Part shown: one piece after another, positions 1 through 8,781 of the stretch
Position numbering within the stretch: the stretch's first letter is position 1
Layout: every line of letters begins with the position of its first letter
Source of the DNA: Corynebacterium sp. 13CS0277
Lineage (GTDB): Bacteria; Actinomycetota; Actinomycetes; Mycobacteriales; Mycobacteriaceae
Reading direction: 5' to 3'
DNA length: 64,000 bases
Assembly: GCF_002994655.1 (NCBI RefSeq)
Contig: NZ_PPDL01000003.1
Span: 99,306 to 163,305, forward strand
Made by a program: the position numbers and the translations under genes
Notes under the pieces: model-generated
Databases searched by the model: none
What the model was told of the DNA's origin: nothing
Seen by the model: only the letters and a program-made list of their open reading frames with translations

Positions 1-186
1 GGGCACCAGCAGCGACAACCAGCCGTACACCTTGGTGACGCGGTACATCATCTGGGCGGCACCCAGGGCCTTGGCGTCACCCTGGTGGGCGGCGTAGGCG
101 CGGGTGTGGAAGCTGGAGGTCGACAGGGTGATGGGGCCGAGGAACACCAGGGCGGTGAGCACGTGGGCGGCGTAGAGCAAGTTCAT
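1..186 (-). CDS. Integral membrane protein, N-terminal part
   Basis: The reading frame starts at an ATG (184-186) preceded by a purine-rich GAAGAAGAAAA tract and stays open to the window edge, giving 62 residues. It begins MNLLYAAHVLTALVFLG, a hydrophobic first membrane segment, and the last visible residues (YGWLSLLVP) open a second one. This resembles small polytopic DUF2269-type membrane proteins of corynebacteria, but I cannot assign a function. It is transcribed leftward, the same way as the HNH gene to its right. Confidence 0.6.
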   Translation of the reverse strand, partial: MNLLYAAHVLTALVFLGPITLSTSSFHTRAYAAHQGDAKALGAAQMMYRVTKVYGWLSLLVP

Positions 187-414
187 GCAGTTTTCTTCTT
201 CGTGTATGTCGGGCGGTGGGGAATCAGGTGGTCCCCGGGGCGCGAAAGCGCACCGCACATGATGGGTCAGTGACGTCCGCACGGCCAGGGACGGCATCCA
301 CACACCAGCGGTGTGCCCGGAGACATCAAGGGGCACTCGCTCCTCCGGGGGCTGCCGGCGGGGCGGGGACAGGTGAGCGGAGGTGCGCCGTGAGGCGTGC
401 CGCGCGCGAAGCTT

Positions 415-1584
415 TCACCCTAACGTTTTGGGCAGCAGTTCGCGAACCCCGCACGCGCGCCGCATCGCCGCCACGTCCTCCTCGGCCAGCTGCAGCTCGT
501 AGCGGGCGGCGATCAGCGCCACCCGGCGGGCATACCAACACCCCGCCCCCGGGGCGGGCGGCATCCACTGGCCGGGCAGCTGGTCGGATTTCTCCCGGTT
601 GCTGGCCTTGGTGACCACGATCAAGTTGTCCGGGTCGTTGGCGAACTCAATCCGCCGCGCCGCAGTCCAGGCCGCCGCACCTAGGTCCCACGCCGCCGAC
701 AGCGGGAAGACGTGGTCGAGTTCCACCCCGCGGCTGCTGATGGTCTCCCCGGTATAGGGGCAGATGCCCTCCCCGCCGCGCGGGGTGCAGCCACCGTCGA
801 TGTGGACTCCGGGGATGTGTTCCGCGATGGCGTGGTCGCGGGTGGAGCACCCGTCGGCACCGGTGGCCCACCCGTGGCCGAAGTTGTCGCGGTCGTATCC
901 GGTGACCCGGGGCCGCAGTGGTGTGACGGACACGTGGGGCAGACTCACCGCGAGTGGGGGAGGTGAGATTCCCGGGGCGGCCGGTGGTGGGGCGGCCGCC
1001 TGCCACAGCCACCCGGCAGCAACGACTGCGCTCAAGGAGTGCAGTACCAGCATGTGCCGTGCCGGGCGGTAGCCGATCACCGCCCGCACACCCCGGTGTG
1101 CCAGGCGCACCAGCACGCCGAGGAACACCCGCACCAACCCGTGCCCGGACCCAACGTCCGCGCGGTGCCCGTGGGCGGTGGGGTGGCCGTGCGGTGTGGG
1201 GTGTTCGCCGGCCCCTGGGGTCGTTGGTGCCGGCGCTGTGGGCGCCCCCGGCGGATCGTCGGCGCGGTAGATATCCCCCTCCCGCCAGGCGGCCAGCCGC
1301 AGGTGAAGCAACTCCTCATGGCGGCCCGCCTGCGTGCGGGAGGAGGGCGCGCCGCTGTGGAGGCGCTGCAGGGGGCGGGTGGTGTGCCCGCGCGCCGCGG
1401 CAGGTACCCGCCCGCGCACAGCGTTCCGGTGTGGGGCAGTCGGAGTGCGATGCCGGTGGCGCATATGCCGGGGCGGTGGTTGGCGCTGTCCGGGTGGCAG
1501 CGTGGGCGTGCGCGGTGTCTGTGGATTCCGCTCCGGGTGGCGGCGTTGCGGTCGCGCGGGCGGGGTGTTGTCGGTGGTGCTCAT
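415..1584 (-). CDS. Membrane-anchored HNH-family (DUF1524-like) nuclease
   Basis: The C-terminal half carries an HNH/DUF1524 signature: ELDHVFPLSAAW, then about 20 residues later FANDPDNLIVV and KASNREKSDQ, giving the expected D-H, N and N..K ligands. The family cleaves nucleic acid, often extracellularly. A hydrophobic segment (LVLHSLSAVVAAGWLWQA) precedes the domain, so the nuclease probably faces outward. The N-terminal 150 residues are Pro/Arg/His-rich and of low complexity. The ATG at 1584 has an AGGG five bases upstream and is my choice; the frame stays open to 1767, so the start is uncertain. Four cysteines sit around the HNH core and could bind metal or form disulfides. Confidence 0.6.
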   Translation of the reverse strand: MSTTDNTPPARPQRRHPERNPQTPRTPTLPPGQRQPPPRHMRHRHRTPTAPHRNAVRGRVPAAARGHTTRPLQRLHSGAPSSRTQAGRHEELLHLRLAAWREGDIYRADDPPGAPTAPAPTTPGAGEHPTPHGHPTAHGHRADVGSGHGLVRVFLGVLVRLAHRGVRAVIGYRPARHMLVLHSLSAVVAAGWLWQAAAPPPAAPGISPPPLAVSLPHVSVTPLRPRVTGYDRDNFGHGWATGADGCSTRDHAIAEHIPGVHIDGGCTPRGGEGICPYTGETISSRGVELDHVFPLSAAWDLGAAAWTAARRIEFANDPDNLIVVTKASNREKSDQLPGQWMPPAPGAGCWYARRVALIAARYELQLAEEDVAAMRRACGVRELLPKTLG

Positions 1585-1659
1585 GCTGGCCCTGACACAC
1601 CCGGGCCCGCCACTGGTGCGCGGCCCGGCACGATCGGGCACAGCCAGACCATACGCGAC

Positions 1660-1717
1660 ACCGCCGGCACGAGTCCGTGCAGTCCCCTTTTTCAAGGGGA
1701 GGACTCGTACCGGCGGT
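1660..1717. repeat. Large imperfect palindrome between putP and the HNH gene
   Basis: Arms 1660-1676 and 1701-1717 pair over 17 positions with one mismatch (1668/1709). Inside them CCCCTT (1684-1689) pairs with AAGGGG (1694-1699) around a TTTC loop. No T-run follows on either strand, so it is not a standard intrinsic terminator. It lies 115 bases after the putP stop and 75 before the HNH start, so it would be transcribed in the putP 3' end or the HNH leader. Confidence 0.7.
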
Positions 1718-1829
1718 GAGAACGTGAAGAATGAGAAACATCGCACACGGCACAAGGTGCCGCACAAAGACAGTGGGGGCGGTGCCTGTGCCTGCGGAGC
1801 CTGTGCGTGCGGGGTGTCTGCCTTACGCG

Positions 1830-3416
1830 TTAGGCGCCCGCGGCGGCGCGGGGTGCCTCGAGAGCGTGCGCCAGCCCGCTGGCCTCATCGAACTCGGCGA
1901 GGACCTCCGCATCCGGTTCGGCGGTCGCGAGGGACACCACCACGATGCCCAGGGTGGCGGCCAGCACGCCAGGCACAATCTCGTAGAGGTCGGTCAACGC
2001 GCCCAGGCCCACAGTCTCCAGGGCGCCGTCGAGCCAGCCCTGGCCCCACGCGAACGACACGACCGCACCCAACACCAGGCCGGCAATCGCGCCGGGGGTG
2101 TTGAGGCGACGCCAGTACAGGGAAGCAATGAGCAGCGGGCCGAACGCGGAACCGAAACCTGCCCACGCGAAGGCCACCAGGCCCAGGATCGAATCAGAGG
2201 GGTTGGCGGCCATGAGGCCGGCGACCACCGCCACGACGACGACAGCGGTGCGGGAGAGGTTAATGAGCACCTGGTTCGTGGGCTTCTTCTTCGCCACGAT
2301 CATGAACATGTCCTCAATGAGCGCCGAGGAGGTCACCAGCAGCTGGGAGGAAATCGTCGACATGATGGCCGCCAGCACCGCCGTGAGAATCAGGCCGGCG
2401 ATGAGCGGGTGGAACAGGATCCGGCCCATGTCGAGGAAGATCGTCTCGAAGTTTTCCTGGTCGGTGACCTGGATGGAGGGATCCTGGCCGAAGAACGAGG
2501 TGCCGATGACGGCGACGGCCGTGGCGCCGAGGATGCAGAACAGCATCCAGAAGATACCGATCCGGCGCCCCGTCTTGGCCTCCCCGGGGCTGCGCAGCGC
2601 CATGAAGCGCACCACGATGTGCGGCTGCCCGAAGTAGCCCAACCCCCACGCCAGGGCGGAGATGATCCCGATGGCGCTCATCCCGGTGATCATGTGGAAG
2701 TAGTCGGGGTTGCCGTGCTCCCAGGGGCCGTAGGGCTGCTCCGTCGCCCAGGTGAACAGGGTGGAGGAGTCCTGCAGGGAGGCATAGGCCACCACCGGCA
2801 CAATGACGAGGGCTGCGAACATGAGCATGCCCTGCACCGCATCCGTGTAGCTCACCGCGAGGAAGCCGCCGATGAAGGTGTAGGCCACCGTCACCGCCGC
2901 CACGATAAGCATGCCGTCGAGGTAGGAGCCGCCGAACGTCGCCTCAAAGTAGCGGCCGCCGGACACCATGCCGGAGGACACATAGAAGGTGAAGAACACC
3001 AGGATCACGATCGAGGACAACACGCGCAGCGCGCGGGAACGGTCCCGCAGGCGGTTCTCCACAAACGACGGCAGCGTGATGCTGTTGCCGGCGACCTCCG
3101 TGTAGGCCCGCAGTCGCGGGGCCACCCACATCCAGTTCGCCCAACAGCCGATGAGTAGGCCGACGGCAATCCACAACTCACCCATGCCGGAGACAAACAG
3201 GGCGCCGGGCAGGCCCATGAGCAACCAGCCCGACATGTCCGACGCGCCGGCAGACAGGGCCGCCACGAAGGGGTTGAGATCGCGGCCGGCGAGCATGTAG
3301 TCGTCATATTCATCCGTCTGCCGGTAGCTCCAATACCCGATAAGGAGCATCACCAGCATGTAGATGACGATCGCGATGATGAACCACGTGTTTTGGCTCA
3401 TGACTGAGGTGTCCAT
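1830..3416 (-). CDS. putP: Sodium/proline symporter
   Basis: 528 residues, a normal size for the sodium:solute symporter (SSF) family. It reads as an inner-membrane protein with about 13 hydrophobic segments, starting with MSQNTWFIIAIVIYMLVMLL. The family signature GASDMSGWLLMGLPGALFVSG begins around residue 62, and the early YMLAGRDLNPF loop and the GGFLAVSYTDAVQG segment are typical of PutP. It should import L-proline with Na+. I chose the ATG at 3416; an internal ATG at 3401 is an alternative. There is no strong Shine-Dalgarno sequence, only GAAAG upstream. It is divergent from the SNF2 helicase gene. Confidence 0.88.
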   Translation of the reverse strand: MDTSVMSQNTWFIIAIVIYMLVMLLIGYWSYRQTDEYDDYMLAGRDLNPFVAALSAGASDMSGWLLMGLPGALFVSGMGELWIAVGLLIGCWANWMWVAPRLRAYTEVAGNSITLPSFVENRLRDRSRALRVLSSIVILVFFTFYVSSGMVSGGRYFEATFGGSYLDGMLIVAAVTVAYTFIGGFLAVSYTDAVQGMLMFAALVIVPVVAYASLQDSSTLFTWATEQPYGPWEHGNPDYFHMITGMSAIGIISALAWGLGYFGQPHIVVRFMALRSPGEAKTGRRIGIFWMLFCILGATAVAVIGTSFFGQDPSIQVTDQENFETIFLDMGRILFHPLIAGLILTAVLAAIMSTISSQLLVTSSALIEDMFMIVAKKKPTNQVLINLSRTAVVVVAVVAGLMAANPSDSILGLVAFAWAGFGSAFGPLLIASLYWRRLNTPGAIAGLVLGAVVSFAWGQGWLDGALETVGLGALTDLYEIVPGVLAATLGIVVVSLATAEPDAEVLAEFDEASGLAHALEAPRAAAGA

Positions 3417-3785
3417 GGGCACGCAACTTTCTTGCTGTGTTCGGCGACAACGGTGCCACCCCACGTCGGCGCACAGCTCGCGCGTGCGGCGGGGGAGTGT
3501 CGGCACCCCAGGGCATGCAGGGGCGCCAAGGTGTGACTGTTCTAACTTAGCGGGCCTCGTCGTGATGCCCAACCCCCACACTGCCCCCATGCTGCCCCTG
3601 TGCAGGCGCGCCCGACGTGCCCCAGCGCGTGGCGTACCGGCGGCATGGACCTCGTGCCGCGCTGCGGGCGTGGGGCCGGGTAGCGCGCCCATGGCATGGG
3701 GCCTGAGCTGGGTGGATGTGCTGGCTGTGGATAACTCGCACACGGCCCGACTGCGGATTCGGGCTGTGGCCTACACTGACCAGTT
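3417..3785. other. Divergent intergenic region, putP / SNF2 helicase
   Basis: No gene is supported here. The right end holds a probable leaderless promoter for the helicase (TACACT, 3772-3777). TAAGTTAGAAC read on the minus strand (3541-3551) could supply a -10 for putP, but I cannot choose a matching -35. Confidence 0.5.
3772..3777 (+). promoter_or_regulatory. -10 hexamer TACACT, predicted leaderless promoter of the SNF2 gene
   Basis: TACACT ends 8 bases before the ATG at 3786. There is no Shine-Dalgarno sequence in between, so transcription probably starts on the start codon. Confidence 0.5.
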
Positions 3786-6700
3786 ATGAGTGAGTACATC
3801 CTCCACGCCGTGTGGACCCCCGACGAACAGCTTGGCCTGTGGGTTGAGCAGGTGGAGGGACACCGTGTGCTCCAAATCCGTGACCTGCCCGAGGGCACCC
3901 TGCCCCCGGAGGTGGAACAGCAGCTGGCTGGCATCACCTCCCGCCGCAAAATGCAGGTGCGGCTGCGCAGCCCCCGCGGGCGGCTGCCGAAGCTGGTGAT
4001 CCCGGTGACGGTGCTGATGCCGCAGCAGGCGGTGGAGCTGTTGTCGGTCATCGCCGAGGCCGACTCCCAGACGGCGAGTCGCACGACCCGGCTGGGGACG
4101 ACCGCCCAGTGGGAGACCATCGGTGCGGAACTCCACTGGTGCGCCCACCTGGTGCAGGGCCTGCGCTCCTGCGCGCGCTCCGGGCGGGTGGCGTTGACGA
4201 TGAACCAGGTGGATAACCAGTGGTACCCCCGCTTCCTCGTCGCACCGACCCAGGAAGTCTCCCGCTTCCTGTCTGACATGCAGGACGTGTGCCCGCAGGT
4301 GCTGGTGATGAACTCCCACAACCAGCTGGTGGACTCGATCGCCCACCACCTGTTCCACGAGCTGGTGCTCGACATCCTCGCCGACGAGCCGATCACGCAG
4401 GACCTCCCGCGCCTGCATGTCTTCCTCCAGGCGCTGCTGCTCAACAAGCCGGTGGCCCGGGTCGGGGCGCAGATGCTGCCCAAACTGATGGAGTGGACCC
4501 GGTCGGTGGCCACCATCCCGCTGAGCGTGGTGGTGTTGGTGGAGGAAGAGGCGATCACATCCGATGATGACGAGCCGGCCACTGAGGACGAGCTCGTGCG
4601 GGATATGAAGCGCCCCCGTTTCCCCGTGACCCTGCGCCTGCGGGTAGGCAACGCCCCGCCGGAGCGCGTGGAGAACATCGAGGTGCCCGCAGAATACCGG
4701 GAGGACCTGCAGCTGCTGCAGGACAAGGTGCTGGACACCGCCCCCAGTTTGGAGCAGGCGCCGCCGGCGCTGGAGGTGTGGCCGGTGCGCTACGCCTTCG
4801 GCTCTCGGGATGTGCCGGTGCAGCAGAGCGCCTGGGATCTCGCCCTCAACCTGGAGCAGCTGGAGCGTTTCGTCAACCACGATGCGGCGAAGCTGCGGGC
4901 AGCCGGCGTGCACGTCATGCTGCCGAAGTCGTGGAAGAGCGCGACGGCCCGGCTCACCGTCAACCCGGACGGTGGCGACGCGCCGACGCGGCCCCCGCAG
5001 ACCACCTTCCAGGAGATGGTGCAGGTGGGCCTGCACATCGACCTCGATGGCATGGGGCTGTCCGCGGAGGAAGCCCGCACCCTGTTGGCCTCCCAGGGCA
5101 ACCTGGTGCGCATTCGCGACACCTGGGTTATGGCGGACGGGGAGACGATGACCAGGGTGCGCGCCTTCGTCAAGGACCTGCGCGCGAACTCTCGGGGCGC
5201 GACCATGGAACGCATGGCCGAGTTGGCAGACGAGCGCAGTGAGCTTCTTGGCTACATCGAGCAGCTCGAAGAGAAGATGAACACTGGGCCTGAGCTGACC
5301 AAGGCCCAGCTGGAGGCGCTCATCGACGAGCTGCACACTGCGGTCAACCGCGAACACGAGCTCGCCCAGCTGTATGCCGAGCTGGAGAGCTCCATGGGCT
5401 TGCAATCCCCGCAGGAGATGGCGGCCGCCGATCTGCAAAAACTCATGCTGGAGGCCGACCCCGACACGCCCGTCGCCTTCGGTGGGGACGAGGGCCACGA
5501 CCAGTTCGCCAACAGTCTCGTCACCGCCGTGCACGGCGCCCCGCCGGACTACGTCGACATCCCCGACACCGTCCACGCGGAGCTGCGCCACTACCAGCGG
5601 CGCGGCGTGAGCTGGCTGAAATACATGAGCGGCAATGGGCTGGGCTGCATCCTCGCCGACGACATGGGCCTGGGCAAGACGCTGCAGACCCTGGCGCTGC
5701 TCGCCGTCGAGCACGCCGAGAACCCCGAGGTGGCGCCGAGCCTCATCGTGGTGCCTACCAGTGTGGTGGGCAACTGGGAACGCGAGATCGCCACCTTCGT
5801 GCCGCACCTGAAGGTCTACACCCATTACGGGCCGCAGCGCCTCCGCCTCGACGAGGAAGGCAGTAGCGAAGACAGGCAGGCAACGCTGGAGAAGTTCCAG
5901 CGCCAGGTCGCAGACTACGACATTGTGCTCACCACCTACGGGCTGCTGGCCCGCGACGTGCTCGCATTGGCGTCCTGCACCTTCGACCACGTCATCCTCG
6001 ACGAGGCGCAGAACATCAAAAACCCGGCGACGAAAGCCGCGAAAGCGGCCCGCGCCGTGCCCGCCCGGCAGCGCATCGCGCTCACCGGCACCCCGGTGGA
6101 AAACCGCCTGGCGGACCTGCGTGCCCTGCTCGACTGGGTGAACCCCGGCATGCTGGGCAGCGCCAAGTTCTTCCGCACCCGCTACGCCATCCCCATCGAA
6201 CGCGAGGAGGACGAGTACGTCTCCCGCCGGCTGCTGTCCATGACGCGGCCCTTCGTGCTGCGGCGGGCGAAAACCGACCCGGCGATCATCGACGACCTGC
6301 CGGAGAAGAACGAAACCATCGTCTACACCCAGCTGACCGCCGAACAGGCCGCCCTCTACAAGGCGACGACGGAGAACCTCCTGGCGCGCATTGAGAAGGC
6401 GAAGGCATCCGGCTCCAGTGTGCACGGTGCGGTGTTCTACCTCATTACCGCGATCAAGCAGATTTGTAACCACCCGGCGCACTACACCGGCGACGGCAGC
6501 CCCCTGGTCGTCGACGGCAAGCACCGCTCCGGCAAGGTGGAAGCCCTGCAGCGCATCGTGGAGCAGGCACTGTCCGAGGGGGAAAAAGTCCTGGTGTTCA
6601 CCCAGTACGCCAAGTTTGGGGCGATGCTCGCCGAGTTCCTCTCCGATCTGGCCGACGAACCGATTCCCTTCCTCTACGGCCAGACGTCGCGCACCCAGCG

Positions 6701-7292
6701 CGACGCCATGGTGCGCACCTTCCAACGCCCGGATGGCCCGCCGCTGATGGTGCTGAGTCTGCGCGCCGGTGGCACGGGCCTCAACCTCACTGCCGCCAAC
6801 CACGTGGTCCACATGGATCGTTGGTGGAACCCGGCGGTGGAAAACCAGGCCACCGACCGGGCGTTCCGCATCGGCCAGGACCGGGACGTCCACGTGCACA
6901 AGATGGTCACCCAGCACACCTTCGAAGAACGCATCGACGACATCATCAGCGGCAAACTGAAACTCGCCAGCCAGGTCGTGGTGCAGGGCGAAAGCTGGGT
7001 GGCCCAGCTCGACGCGGAGGACTTGAGCCAGCTGGTGAGCCTCGAACCGGGGCACTGGGACGACCCCTACACCAACGTCTACCCCCTGGAGCGCGCCGAT
7101 GCCCCTGGCGAATCGCCGGAGTGGGACGGCTACGACAAGCTCGACACCGATGCGGCCGGCAAGTGGACCCCCAGCCGGGTCCTCATCCCCGAGGACAACG
7201 ACGACGAGGCACCAGAGACGTCCGCCGCCGACGACATCCACCACGCCGACATCATCGACCTGCGGCGCATGCGCGACCGCGACAAGGATTAA
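3786..7292 (+). CDS. SNF2-family DEAD/DEAH-box helicase
   Basis: 1168 residues. The N-terminal half is the SNF2-associated region of bacterial RapA/HepA-like proteins. The ATPase core starts near residue 600: Walker A in LADDMGLGKTLQT (about 622-634), motif II DEAQ near 738 and motif III LTGTPVENR near 760. The second RecA lobe contains LVFTQYAKFG, LRAGGTGLNLT and RWWNPAVENQATDRAFRIGQ, ending the core near residue 1040. It should translocate on double-stranded DNA and remodel nucleoprotein complexes. The SWIM zinc-finger gene follows 30 bases later, a pairing common in Actinobacteria that suggests a joint role in DNA transactions or repair. Confidence 0.88.
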   Translation: MSEYILHAVWTPDEQLGLWVEQVEGHRVLQIRDLPEGTLPPEVEQQLAGITSRRKMQVRLRSPRGRLPKLVIPVTVLMPQQAVELLSVIAEADSQTASRTTRLGTTAQWETIGAELHWCAHLVQGLRSCARSGRVALTMNQVDNQWYPRFLVAPTQEVSRFLSDMQDVCPQVLVMNSHNQLVDSIAHHLFHELVLDILADEPITQDLPRLHVFLQALLLNKPVARVGAQMLPKLMEWTRSVATIPLSVVVLVEEEAITSDDDEPATEDELVRDMKRPRFPVTLRLRVGNAPPERVENIEVPAEYREDLQLLQDKVLDTAPSLEQAPPALEVWPVRYAFGSRDVPVQQSAWDLALNLEQLERFVNHDAAKLRAAGVHVMLPKSWKSATARLTVNPDGGDAPTRPPQTTFQEMVQVGLHIDLDGMGLSAEEARTLLASQGNLVRIRDTWVMADGETMTRVRAFVKDLRANSRGATMERMAELADERSELLGYIEQLEEKMNTGPELTKAQLEALIDELHTAVNREHELAQLYAELESSMGLQSPQEMAAADLQKLMLEADPDTPVAFGGDEGHDQFANSLVTAVHGAPPDYVDIPDTVHAELRHYQRRGVSWLKYMSGNGLGCILADDMGLGKTLQTLALLAVEHAENPEVAPSLIVVPTSVVGNWEREIATFVPHLKVYTHYGPQRLRLDEEGSSEDRQATLEKFQRQVADYDIVLTTYGLLARDVLALASCTFDHVILDEAQNIKNPATKAAKAARAVPARQRIALTGTPVENRLADLRALLDWVNPGMLGSAKFFRTRYAIPIEREEDEYVSRRLLSMTRPFVLRRAKTDPAIIDDLPEKNETIVYTQLTAEQAALYKATTENLLARIEKAKASGSSVHGAVFYLITAIKQICNHPAHYTGDGSPLVVDGKHRSGKVEALQRIVEQALSEGEKVLVFTQYAKFGAMLAEFLSDLADEPIPFLYGQTSRTQRDAMVRTFQRPDGPPLMVLSLRAGGTGLNLTAANHVVHMDRWWNPAVENQATDRAFRIGQDRDVHVHKMVTQHTFEERIDDIISGKLKLASQVVVQGESWVAQLDAEDLSQLVSLEPGHWDDPYTNVYPLERADAPGESPEWDGYDKLDTDAAGKWTPSRVLIPEDNDDEAPETSAADDIHHADIIDLRRMRDRDKD

Positions 7293-7322
7293 CCCACACC
7301 ACCTTTAGGGAAGGAGGACACC

Positions 7323-8510
7323 ATGGCACGCAGAGGCAGCCGCAACGCAGTCAAAGGCAAAGGCAACGTCATCTTCGTCAACTTCGGGCAGAAATCCACG
7401 ACCGAAGAATCCACGTCGACCCGCCTCGACAGCATCGCGCCGACGACCGACCGCATTGGCAACCCCCTGGGCGCGATCCTCTACGACACCGTCGCCCACC
7501 TCACCGACGCTGGCCGCCTGCAACGCGGCCGCGACTACGCCAGCCCCGACATCGTCCGCCAGCTCACCTTCCGCACAGGCCACATCACCGCCCAGGTGAT
7601 GGGCAGCCAACCCGAGCCCTTTGAGACGAAGTTCACCCTGCACCTCCCCAGCGCGGCACACAACCGCCTCGTGGAGCAGTACCTCATCGAGCAGTTCTCC
7701 CAGGGGGTCACCCCCGTCACGGCCGCCCGCAGCCTGCCGGTGGTGACGATGCTGCTCACCGACACCACCCCGCAGGACGCACTGGACGGTGTCGACACCA
7801 CCCCCGATATCGAGATGCACTGCAGCTGCCCGGACTTCGCCCGCGGCCATGTGTGCAAACACCTCGTCGCCCTCGCCCTGCAAACCCGCACCCTGCTTGA
7901 GCAGCAGCCGGAGCGTCTGTTCGACCTGGTGTATCTCAACATCCCGGCGCTGCAAAAATCCGCCGACGCGATCGCTACGCAGAAGCTGGAATCCTCCCCG
8001 GATGCCGCGCCCAGCGCAGAAGAATTCTGGTCCGGCGGGCCGCTGCCCGCCTTCCCCGAACTGTCGGTGCGGAACTCCCTCGATCACGGGGACATGCGCC
8101 TGCTGCGCAAAGCAGTGCACTACGTCTGCTTCAGCCGCCCGGAGGAATTCCGGGTGCTGGAGGAACTCTCCGACCTCTTCGACGACCTCATCGATCGGGG
8201 CAGCTTCGATGACCCCGGCCGGCAGGAACTCAGCGATGCCCCCACAGGCAGCGGCTGGGACGACTACCAGTCCTTCGCAGACCCCGGTGACCTGCCGCGG
8301 CTGCGGGAGAAATCCCTCGTCCCACCCGAGGTCCCTCCTGCGGCAGACAGCCCCGCCGGGGACGCCACACCCACGGAAGGCCCGACTGCGGAACCCGCGC
8401 CGACAGACACGGACGCACATGGCCAGGACGACCCGGCACCCACCTTCCACGACACCACAGATTCCGACAGCACGACCAACCCCCCGGGCGACGACCCCGC
8501 TGAGGAGTAG
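7323..8510 (+). CDS. SWIM zinc-finger protein
   Basis: 395 residues, preceded by a strong Shine-Dalgarno sequence (AAGGAGGA). The SWIM motif CxCx(n)CxH is visible as CSCPDFARGHVCKHLVALAL around residues 165-184; this fold binds DNA or protein partners. The N-terminus (RRGSRNAVKGKGNVIFVNFG) is basic. The C-terminal 80 residues are acidic, Pro/Thr-rich and probably disordered. It is co-transcribed with the SNF2 helicase and is likely its accessory subunit; the precise role is unknown. The stop is followed immediately by a tandem 8-bp repeat. Confidence 0.82.
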   Translation: MARRGSRNAVKGKGNVIFVNFGQKSTTEESTSTRLDSIAPTTDRIGNPLGAILYDTVAHLTDAGRLQRGRDYASPDIVRQLTFRTGHITAQVMGSQPEPFETKFTLHLPSAAHNRLVEQYLIEQFSQGVTPVTAARSLPVVTMLLTDTTPQDALDGVDTTPDIEMHCSCPDFARGHVCKHLVALALQTRTLLEQQPERLFDLVYLNIPALQKSADAIATQKLESSPDAAPSAEEFWSGGPLPAFPELSVRNSLDHGDMRLLRKAVHYVCFSRPEEFRVLEELSDLFDDLIDRGSFDDPGRQELSDAPTGSGWDDYQSFADPGDLPRLREKSLVPPEVPPAADSPAGDATPTEGPTAEPAPTDTDAHGQDDPAPTFHDTTDSDSTTNPPGDDPAEE

Positions 8511-8522
8511 CGCGAACACTCT

Positions 8523-8586
8523 CGCCACGGCACCCCGGCACCCCGGCACCCCGGCACCCCGACACCCCGGCGCCACGGCACTCCGG
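8523..8586. repeat. Tandem 8-bp repeat, eight units
   Basis: Consensus CACCCCGG. The units read CGCCACGG, CACCCCGG three times, CACCCCGA, CACCCCGG, CGCCACGG, CACTCCGG. It starts 12 bases after the SWIM gene stop and ends about 195 bases before the phosphoesterase start. Copy number could vary by slipped-strand replication; it lies outside coding sequence. Confidence 0.85.
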
Positions 8587-8781
8587 TGCCAGGGGCACAG
8601 CGCAGGCGCGCCGGGCAGGGGGTGATGAACCGGGTCGTGTGGTGGCGCGCTGAGGGTGAAAGTGTTCGAAAGAAGCGGCTGGGCGTTTTGCGTGTTGAAA
8701 AGGCAAATTTGGTGCCAGGGTGGGCGGTGATGTTCGACGCGTGTCGTGGCCGATTCCGGGCAACGTGGTAGAGAAGAACCC

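Noticed and set aside
3771..7244. 1157-codon minus-strand frame opposite the SNF2 gene
   Set aside because: Same GC-driven shadow effect; the plus strand has all helicase motifs.
8511..8781. CRISPR array at the tandem repeats
   Set aside because: The units are only 8 bp and directly abutting, with no spacers.
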